11,179 nucleotides of DNA from Catenibacterium sp. co_0103 (GTDB lineage Bacteria; Bacillota_I; Bacilli_A; Erysipelotrichales; Coprobacillaceae), in assembly GCF_004168205.1 (NCBI RefSeq), contig NZ_RCYB01000065.1, forward strand, positions 1-11,179. The letters run 5' to 3'. Each line of letters starts with the position of its first letter. Positions within the stretch are counted from its first letter, which is position 1. Position numbers and translations under genes: made by a program. The notes below the pieces were generated by a model, which saw nothing but the letters and a program-made list of their open reading frames with translations, did no database searches and was not told the origin of the DNA. Positions 5,891 through 11,179 of this stretch are shown piece after piece.

Positions 5891-6781
5891 TTAATTACTC
5901 TTGTTGATAAGTTCTTTCGCTATCTTTAATGCAGTATTTGAAGGAATCGCAAATCCTAGACCTTCACTATTTGTATCGGATGATTTGGCATTCACAATAC
6001 CAATGAGATCACCATTTCCATTAAATAATCCTCCACCAGAGTTACCTGGAGAAACGGCTGCATCTGTCTGAATAACTGAAATAGAGATAGTCTTAGAAGA
6101 GCTATAAAGCTGACCAAAACGACCATAGTTACTAGATGAAGACGAGTCATCATTGTCTAGCTGTACAGTAATCTTACGATTTAAGGCTGATACGATACCT
6201 GAAGTAATAGAATCACTGAATGTACCTTCTGGGTTACCTACTGCATATGTAGATTGACCTTGTACTAATTTATCACTATTCGCAAATGTTGCTGGTTTTA
6301 AATTAGTTGCATTGATCTTAAGTACCGCAATATCATTATCACTATAAGTTCCTACTAATGTTGCATCATATGTTTTATTATCACTTGTAGTGACCTTAAT
6401 TGTACTTGCTCCAGAGACAACATGAGCGCAGGTAATAATATAACCATCGCTGCTCATGATCACTCCTGAACCTGCACCACTTGATACCTGTGAACCATAC
6501 CAGAAGTTATCTCTTGAGATATTTTCTGTTGTAATGGCTACAACACTTTGTGTCATCTTAGAAGAGATACTTGATGCATCATTTGATGTACCTGTTGCTT
6601 TAGTTGTAGTAGTCTTCGTCACTACTGTAGTACCCTGATTATTCATAAAATAAGAACCAGCAGCGCCTCCACCAAAACCTAATGCCACAGCAATAAATGC
6701 TTTACCTATATTTTTGCTTAAACGACTGACTTTCTTTTTATTCTGCTTTTCATAAACATCTTTTAAATTTTCGTTGTTCAT
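5891..6781 (-). CDS. HtrA/DegP-like trypsin-type serine protease without PDZ domain
   Basis: This 296-residue protein has a basic cytoplasmic N-terminus, one membrane anchor (about residues 26-46, rich in Gly and Ala), a Thr/Ser-rich linker (51-75) and an extracellular trypsin-like domain. The catalytic triad is complete: His120 (ITCAHVV), Asp150 (DNDIAVLKI) and Ser248 (SPGNSGGGLF). It should degrade or process misfolded or secreted proteins at the cell surface. HtrA proteins usually continue with a PDZ domain of about 90-100 residues. Here the protein ends at GFAIPSNTALKIAKELINKSN, just after the protease domain, and a terminator follows, so the lack of PDZ looks natural. A Ser/Asp-rich insert (about 209-217) lies before the catalytic serine. 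The ATG at 6781 has only a modest ribosome site (GAGAGTGG). Confidence 0.88.
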   Translation of the reverse strand: MNNENLKDVYEKQNKKKVSRLSKNIGKAFIAVALGFGGGAAGSYFMNNQGTTVVTKTTTTKATGTSNDASSISSKMTQSVVAITTENISRDNFWYGSQVSSGAGSGVIMSSDGYIITCAHVVSGASTIKVTTSDNKTYDATLVGTYSDNDIAVLKINATNLKPATFANSDKLVQGQSTYAVGNPEGTFSDSITSGIVSALNRKITVQLDNDDSSSSSNYGRFGQLYSSSKTISISVIQTDAAVSPGNSGGGLFNGNGDLIGIVNAKSSDTNSEGLGFAIPSNTALKIAKELINKSN

Positions 6782-6806
6782 AATACCACTCTCACTTTCT
6801 GATTCT

Positions 6807-6834
6807 AGTATATATCTTAAACTTAATACCTAAA
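6807..6834 (-). promoter_or_regulatory. Candidate promoter of the HtrA-like gene
   Basis: On the minus strand TTTAGG (6829-6834) and TATACT (6807-6812) are 16 bp apart in the short gap upstream of the protease gene. The match to the vegetative consensus is moderate. I see no CtsR or CIRCE-type stress operator. Confidence 0.4.
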
Positions 6835-6857
6835 TGTGGTTTTTGTGGGAAAATATG

Positions 6858-7604
6858 TTATTGCATATCTATTCCTGCATATTTTAAGAATTTCTTTTCA
6901 TTAAGGATCCCTTGAGTTAAAAATTCTCCATCTTTAAATAATGCATAGGTAGAAACTGGTGTTGGGAGGTTCTGTGCCTGTTCACGTGTTGTGATATGAA
7001 ACGTTTTTAAAGGTATGTTGTATTCTTTTGCCACTTCTTCTATGCGTGGTACCCAATAATCAGTAAAAGGACATTGATCTGTATAATATAATACAAAGCC
7101 CTGTTCATTGATATGCGGATGTTTAGCACATTCTTTAAACTCTGGAGGATTACCTTCAGTGAATGGAAGATACATAAGTACAATACCATTATCTGATTCA
7201 TCGGCTATCTTAAACCCTTTATGTGTCAAATATTTATAATCAGAAAGGAACTCTTTCTTACGTCCTATACACGATAGAATACAAACACCTTTACAGCCCT
7301 TTTGACGTGCATCTTCTATGCAATAGTTTAATAAGTCACTTGAATAGCCATGTCCTTTCATTGAACCAGATACCCATAAACAGTTGATATACATATAGTT
7401 ATTACTTGTAATAGGTATCCAGGCATATTGATCTGGAATATATTCAATAAAACATTTACCTCTTTCTTCACTGCGATAAAATACTAAACCTTCATCAAAT
7501 CTTTCTTTTAACCATTCTTTCTTTTGAAGACTCTTTTTGTTAGACATAGCACAACATATATGTTCTGTGTCTATGTTATCTTTATTGATAATAATATAGT
7601 TCAT
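6858..7604 (-). CDS. GNAT-family N-acetyltransferase with YoaP-like C-terminal domain
   Basis: This 248-residue protein has two parts. Residues about 1-148 are a GNAT fold that transfers an acetyl group from acetyl-CoA: the pyrophosphate-loop motif SMKGHGYSSDLL (81-92) follows the strand YINCLWVSG (72-80). Residues about 155-245 match the YoaP-like domain (after Bacillus subtilis YoaP), thioredoxin-like in outline: GFVLYYTDQCPF (169-180) carries a Cys-Pro-Phe motif, and TPVSTYALFKDGEF supplies the cis-Pro-like turn and last strands. Only one Cys sits in the motif, so it is not a classical CxxC redox site. The acceptor substrate is unknown. The start at 7604 has AGGAG 5 nt upstream. An ATG at 7628 in the same frame lies inside the murI terminator and is rejected. 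Confidence 0.8.
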   Translation of the reverse strand: MNYIIINKDNIDTEHICCAMSNKKSLQKKEWLKERFDEGLVFYRSEERGKCFIEYIPDQYAWIPITSNNYMYINCLWVSGSMKGHGYSSDLLNYCIEDARQKGCKGVCILSCIGRKKEFLSDYKYLTHKGFKIADESDNGIVLMYLPFTEGNPPEFKECAKHPHINEQGFVLYYTDQCPFTDYWVPRIEEVAKEYNIPLKTFHITTREQAQNLPTPVSTYALFKDGEFLTQGILNEKKFLKYAGIDMQ

Positions 7605-7617
7605 ACATTCTCCTAGT

Positions 7618-7639
7618 AAAAAAGCCATGTGAATGGCTT
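7618..7639 (-). terminator. Intercistronic terminator between murI and the acetyltransferase
   Basis: On the minus strand AAGCCAT and ATGGCTT form a 7-bp stem with a TCAC loop, followed by six T (7618-7623). The stem begins one base after the murI stop codon. The acetyltransferase ribosome site comes about 5 bases after the T run. Confidence 0.85.
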
Positions 7640-7640
7640 A

Positions 7641-8408
7641 TTAGATAATTGGTGTATTCATAAATGTTTTATAGATAGGAATTTCATCTTCCTTGGATGA
7701 ACCATAGAGGATATCTCCTTCTTCCTGATCATTTAAACAATCACATTCCTTTAAACAATTATAAAGATGTTTACTTGTTCCATAAGCTCCATCAAACATT
7801 GGAATATCACCTAAAACTGTCGCTATTTGATTTTTCACAAATGGATAATGTGTACAACCTAGTACAACACTATCTACTTTACCTTTATAAGGACCTATTA
7901 AATCTGTAAGTAATTCAATGAGATCTGGTTGATCTAAATTTCCCTGTTCAATACGTTTGGCAAGTCCATAACATGGAACTGGAATAATAGTGGCTGATTT
8001 ATCATATCTTTCAGCTAATTGATGAAACTTATCTAAACGTAATGTATTGGCTGTCGCCATCACAAGAATACAGCTGTTCTTCTTAGAAAGTGCTGCTGGT
8101 TTTAATGCAGGTTCTATACCAATGACAGGAATATCTGTATATTTTTCTCTTAATAATGTCACTGCAGCACTTGTTGCTGTATTGCAGGCAATCACGATGG
8201 CCTTTAAATGCTTCTTCTTATTCATATTCTCTATCGCATTAAGAGTAAGCTGCTGGACATCTTCTAATGTTTTCTCCCCATAAGGTGCATTAAGTGAATC
8301 ACCAAAGAAATAAAGATTCTCTCCTGGCATCATTTCATGAATAGCCTGTAAGACACTCACTCCTCCAACACCTGAATCAAATACACCTATATACTCTTCT
8401 TTCTTCAT
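7641..8408 (-). CDS. murI: Glutamate racemase
   Basis: This 255-residue cytosolic enzyme converts L-glutamate to D-glutamate for the peptidoglycan stem peptide. Family motifs are all present: FDSGVGG (10-16) with Asp11 and Ser12, APYGEK (41-46), ACNTATSAA (74-82) with catalytic Cys75, and GCTHYPF (184-190) with catalytic Cys185 and His187. Length matches the family (about 255-270). The start is the ATG at 8408, with GGGAG about 8 nt upstream. An in-frame ATG at 8435 overlaps the -10 box and would lie upstream of the transcript start. It has its own promoter, divergent from the phasin-like gene, and its own terminator. No other cell-wall gene is adjacent. Confidence 0.96.
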   Translation of the reverse strand: MKKEEYIGVFDSGVGGVSVLQAIHEMMPGENLYFFGDSLNAPYGEKTLEDVQQLTLNAIENMNKKKHLKAIVIACNTATSAAVTLLREKYTDIPVIGIEPALKPAALSKKNSCILVMATANTLRLDKFHQLAERYDKSATIIPVPCYGLAKRIEQGNLDQPDLIELLTDLIGPYKGKVDSVVLGCTHYPFVKNQIATVLGDIPMFDGAYGTSKHLYNCLKECDCLNDQEEGDILYGSSKEDEIPIYKTFMNTPII

Positions 8409-8433
8409 ACTGATAACTCCCTTTCGTTTTTTC

Positions 8434-8442
8434 ATTATAGCA
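8434..8442 (-). promoter_or_regulatory. Extended -10 promoter of murI
   Basis: On the minus strand TGCTATAAT (8434-8442) is an extended -10. No good -35 lies 17 bp upstream; a TTGAAT at only 12 bp is too close. Transcription would start near 8427, which excludes the ATG at 8435 as a start codon. Confidence 0.65.
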
Positions 8443-8469
8443 CAATTATTAATTCAAGGTCTATATTAC

Positions 8470-8498
8470 TTAACCCCTGGTTGTAGTTGTGATAAAAT
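8470..8498 (+). promoter_or_regulatory. Promoter of the phasin-like and UbiB genes
   Basis: TTAACC (8470-8475) and TAAAAT (8493-8498) are 17 bp apart, and TGA just before the -10 makes it an extended type. It is divergent from and close to the murI promoter. Confidence 0.6.
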
Positions 8499-8522
8499 AG
8501 TATGTGAAAGGAGGTATGTCAT

Positions 8523-8783
8523 ATGGCTATGAGTGAATTGTTGAAAAAGACAGTACTTGTAGGTATTGGTGTAGCAGCTGAGGTCGCTGATCGTTCTAAA
8601 GACTTAACAGATAGTCTTGCGAAAAAAGGTCAGGATACCATCAATAAAGGACGTGCGATGAATGAAGAATTAAAAAGAAAAGCACGTGAAGACTTGTTAG
8701 AACATGTAGAAAACATGACTGAAGAAGAACGTAATGCTTTGCGCCAGAAGCTTGATGAATTAGATCATGAAGAAAATCAGTAA
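8523..8783 (+). CDS. Phasin-like small coiled-coil protein
   Basis: This 86-residue protein has a short hydrophobic N-terminal part (LLKKTVLVGIGVAAEVADRS) and a long, charged helical remainder with many Lys, Glu and Arg residues and no Pro or Cys, ending NALRQKLDELDHEENQ. Similar short phasin-like proteins (COG3937 type) occur beside UbiB/AarF genes in other Firmicutes. A strong ribosome site, AAAGGAGGT (8507-8515), lies 7 nt before the ATG. Its stop lies 17 nt inside the following ubiB-like gene, so the two are translationally coupled. Phasins coat polyhydroxyalkanoate granules, but nothing here shows such granules; a helper or membrane-surface role for the UbiB-like protein is inference. 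Confidence 0.7.
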   Translation: MAMSELLKKTVLVGIGVAAEVADRSKDLTDSLAKKGQDTINKGRAMNEELKRKAREDLLEHVENMTEEERNALRQKLDELDHEENQ

Positions 8784-10314
8784 TATTAAACGTATGAGAG
8801 AAATACTCTCTATTATCAAGAAACATGATATTAAAAATGGTCTGACTCCTATTAAGGCAAGAGAGATAATTGAAGAGCTTGGCCCTACTTATGTCAAATT
8901 AGGACAGATCATGTCAATGCGTAGTGATCTAATACCTCTAGAATACTGTAAAGAGTTTGAAAAACTAAGAGCGTCTATTACGCCTCTTAGTTTTTCTAGT
9001 ATTCGTAGTATTATTGAAGAAGAACTAGGACAGCCAATAGAGAATGTATTTAAGGATATAGAGGAAAAGCCTATTGGATGTGCGTCTATTGCACAGGTTC
9101 ATTTAGGGCATTTATTAAATGGTGATACGGTTGTATTAAAGGTTCAAAGACCTCATATTCATGAAATTATGGAAGCTGATGTACGTATTATGCATAAGTT
9201 TCCACGTCTTTTAAAGATGGTGACTGGTACAGGTGATCTGATTGATTATCGTTCTATTATTGATGAATTATGGCGTACAAGCCAGACAGAGATGAACTTT
9301 TTAAATGAAGCAAATAATATGAATGTCTTTGCGAATAATCAAAAAGATATTCGTTATATTAAAGCACCTCATGTCTATAATGAATATACAACCAATCATT
9401 TGCTTGTTTATTCTTATATTGATGGCATTCCTATTGATGCTATAAAGAGATTAAAGTATGAAGGATATGACTTAGATGAGATTGCCTTAAAGATGGCAGA
9501 TAACTGCTGTAAACAGATCTTAGATGATGGATTCTTTCATGCTGATCCTCATCCTGGTAATATCTTAATAGATGAAGGAAAGATTGCCTGGATAGATTTT
9601 GGAATGATGGGTACTGTATCTTCCTTTACTCAGCATATCTTATCTCTTGCTTTACAGGCTTTAATTGAAGATGATATTTATGATCTAGAAGAAGCCTTCT
9701 TGATGTTAGTCACACCAGATCATGAAATAGATGAAACACAGTTATTACATCAATTAAATTCAATTGTAAGTGAATATAAAGCTAAGAGCCTATCTGATTA
9801 TAACTTTTCTGATTTGATACAGAAGTGCTTTGATATTGTGACAAGTAATGATATTGCGATACCGACAGAACTGACTCTATTATGTCGTTGTTTGGTGACA
9901 CTTGAAGGTACTTTAGAGAAGATCAGTCCTTCTTCTAATCTCATTGAAATATTAATTAATCATAAGCGTAATACAGTACTAAAAGAGCTAGATTATAAGG
10001 ATCAAGGATTAAAAATAGGTCATGACCTTTATAAGACATTAAAGAAAAGCTATGCATTACCTCAGATTGTCTATGATTTAATTAAGATGAGTAAGAATGG
10101 TCAGTTACATGTCAATGTGACTGAGAATGATGATTATATAAGACAGACATATAAGAAAACAGAATTATCTATCATAATTAAAACAGTATTTAGCTGTATG
10201 TGTCTGTTATGTGGTGTATTGACTGAGTCTTATTATATGTCTATTATATTGTTGACTATTTCTATGTTACTTGGTATAGATGTATTCTTTCACTTATGGA
10301 AGCTAAAAAGATGA
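8767..10314 (+). CDS. UbiB/AarF (ABC1, ADCK-like) atypical kinase family protein
   Basis: This 515-residue protein has the protein-kinase-like fold of the UbiB family. Visible motifs: KLGQ (44-47) in the inhibitory N-terminal extension, CASIAQVH (105-112) in place of the usual P-loop, the Lys of VVLKVQRP (Lys125), EMNFLNEANN (175-184) with the paired Glu, HADPHPGN (258-265, catalytic loop) and DFG (277-279, metal binding). The last 50 residues hold two hydrophobic helices (about 467-510), anchoring it to the membrane. In quinone-making bacteria UbiB supports ubiquinone synthesis. No quinone gene is present here, so a role in isoprenoid lipid handling is only a guess. The ATG at 8767 overlaps the preceding gene by 17 nt and lacks a clear ribosome site, so coupling is likely. 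The next in-frame ATG is at 8794. Confidence 0.9.
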   Translation: MKKISNIKRMREILSIIKKHDIKNGLTPIKAREIIEELGPTYVKLGQIMSMRSDLIPLEYCKEFEKLRASITPLSFSSIRSIIEEELGQPIENVFKDIEEKPIGCASIAQVHLGHLLNGDTVVLKVQRPHIHEIMEADVRIMHKFPRLLKMVTGTGDLIDYRSIIDELWRTSQTEMNFLNEANNMNVFANNQKDIRYIKAPHVYNEYTTNHLLVYSYIDGIPIDAIKRLKYEGYDLDEIALKMADNCCKQILDDGFFHADPHPGNILIDEGKIAWIDFGMMGTVSSFTQHILSLALQALIEDDIYDLEEAFLMLVTPDHEIDETQLLHQLNSIVSEYKAKSLSDYNFSDLIQKCFDIVTSNDIAIPTELTLLCRCLVTLEGTLEKISPSSNLIEILINHKRNTVLKELDYKDQGLKIGHDLYKTLKKSYALPQIVYDLIKMSKNGQLHVNVTENDDYIRQTYKKTELSIIIKTVFSCMCLLCGVLTESYYMSIILLTISMLLGIDVFFHLWKLKR

Positions 10315-10339
10315 TTCCGTTTATTGGAATCATCTTTTT
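10305..10339. terminator. Bidirectional terminator between the UbiB-like gene and the tex remnant
   Basis: A 14-bp perfect inverted repeat (10305-10318 and 10326-10339) has a 7-nt loop. It begins with five A and ends with five T, so it has a U run when read from either strand. It overlaps the stop of the UbiB-like gene and abuts the stop of the convergent tex fragment. Confidence 0.92.
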
Positions 10340-11110
10340 CTATTTGTTGGGATCAATCATAGTTAATTGTACTTTATGTCTTTGTTCATCAATTGTATCT
10401 ACCCATGTCGTTACGATATCTCCTACAGAGACAACATCACTTGGGTGTTTAATACGGTTTTTACTCATTTTAGAAATATGAACGAGTCCATCTTCATGTA
10501 ATCCAATATCTACAAAGGCACCGAAGTCTACAACATTACGTACAGTACCTTCTAGTTTATCATTTACATGAAGATCTTCTAATGTGAGGATATCCTGTCT
10601 CAGAATTGGTCCATCATAATCATCACGATAGTCTCTTAGTGGTCTCATAATAGAGTCTAGGATATCTTTAAGTGTATAGTCATCTAGTCCTGTAAGTTCT
10701 TTAAGGGATGTAATGTTAGCCTGTGAGACAGCCTTCTTACATGCATCTGTTCCTAGATCATTAGTCGTTAAGTTTAATGCTTTTAAGATAGCTTTAGTGG
10801 CATCATAAGATTCTGGATGGATATTTGTACGGTCTAGTGGTTCACTGCCCTCTTCGATTATTAAGAAACCAGCAGCTTGTTGATAGGCTTTTGGACCAAT
10901 CTTAGGAATCTTTTCCATTTCTTTACGGCTCATGATCTTACCATTTTCTTCACGATAAGCCACAATACTATTTGCTGTTGCCTGAGTTAAACCAGAAACA
11001 TTCTTTAAGAGTGTAGGACTGGCTGTATTGATATTCACACCAACTAGGTTAACCGCTTTTTCTACAACGAAGTTAAGTCTTTCTTTTAATTGGGTAGTAG
11101 GTAAAGTGTG
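10340..11110 (-). pseudogene. tex: 5'-truncated tex: C-terminal HhH and S1 part of Tex
   Basis: The open frame encodes about 256 residues that match the C-terminal third of Tex (YdcI-type RNA-binding transcription accessory protein). They are: the end of the central region (LKERLNFVVEKAVNLVGVNINTAS), a helix-hairpin-helix pair (about 26-87, with LLKNVSGL and IPKIGPKAYQQAAGFL), a linker helical domain (about 95-165), and an S1 domain (about 184-254: LEGTVRNVVDFGAFVDIG, GLVHISKMS). Tex is usually about 700-750 residues, so about two thirds are missing, including the YqgF-like domain. Homology stops at the His of the family's YQH segment (about 11110). Upstream the frame soon meets TGA, there is no ATG or ribosome site, and a terminator lies 25 bases away. 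The kept part has no stops or frameshifts, so the truncation may be recent. A TTG at 11116 is the only nearby start. Confidence 0.8.
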
Positions 11111-11134
11111 AAACAAAAATCAATCAAAACGTAT

Positions 11135-11163
11135 AAAAAAAGACAAACTTAAAAATAAGTTTG
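11135..11163 (-). terminator. Intrinsic terminator for a gene entering from the right edge
   Basis: On the minus strand CAAACTTA (11156-11163) and TAAGTTTG (11144-11151) form an 8-bp perfect stem around TTTT, followed after TC by seven T (11135-11141). It would end a minus-strand transcript from beyond the window, just before the tex remnant. Confidence 0.75.
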
Positions 11164-11179
11164 AATAATTTAGAAAAAA

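Noticed and set aside
6829..6850. Repeated CCACA-like motif downstream of the acetyltransferase as a terminator
   Set aside because: The copies are direct, not inverted, so no hairpin forms.

Overview
The window is AT-rich, uses strong Shine-Dalgarno sequences, and carries typical low-GC Firmicutes gene families: a T-box leader, a COG2984-type lipoprotein, glutamate racemase, an HtrA-like protease, a phasin-like protein with UbiB, and Tex. My best guess is an anaerobic gut member of the Erysipelotrichia or a related lineage. That is an inference from gene content and composition, not from a marker gene.

Layout. Positions 1-400 hold a decayed IS607-type serine transposase gene (minus strand, several in-frame stops, catalytic region deleted) and a tandem repeat that may be part of the element's left end. 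Positions 525-1271 (plus) encode a lone RpiR-like SIS-domain protein with its own extended -10 promoter and terminator. Positions 1326-4313 (minus) are a complete tryptophan-type ABC uptake operon: promoter, T-box leader with a UGG (Trp) specifier and an intrinsic terminator, a possible leader peptide MRRWRRCLN with one Trp codon, then binding lipoprotein (trpX-like), permease (trpY-like) and ATPase (trpZ-like). Positions 4453-8439 (minus) hold murI, a terminator, a GNAT/YoaP-like acetyltransferase, a PDZ-less HtrA-type serine protease, a small membrane zinc-ribbon protein, and a D-2-hydroxyacid dehydrogenase. Positions 8470-10339 (plus) hold a phasin-like coiled-coil protein overlapping a UbiB/AarF kinase-like gene, closed by a bidirectional terminator. 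Positions 10340-11110 (minus) are the C-terminal third of Tex, cut off abruptly and lying just downstream of another terminator.

How the genes work together. The tryptophan operon is the clearest unit. Uncharged tRNA-Trp should be read by the T-box (UGG specifier, and a UGGC element matching the GCCA end of a G73 tRNA) to let transcription proceed into the transporter genes. The leader peptide may add a second, translational check, by analogy with the T-box plus rtpLP arrangement of Bacillus subtilis rtpA. The murI-to-dehydrogenase series mixes envelope precursor synthesis, protein quality control and housekeeping enzymes, with no single pathway evident. Both window edges carry gene wreckage (tnpA at the left, tex at the right), suggesting this region has been rearranged. 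I see no CRISPR array, tRNA, rRNA or intact mobile element.
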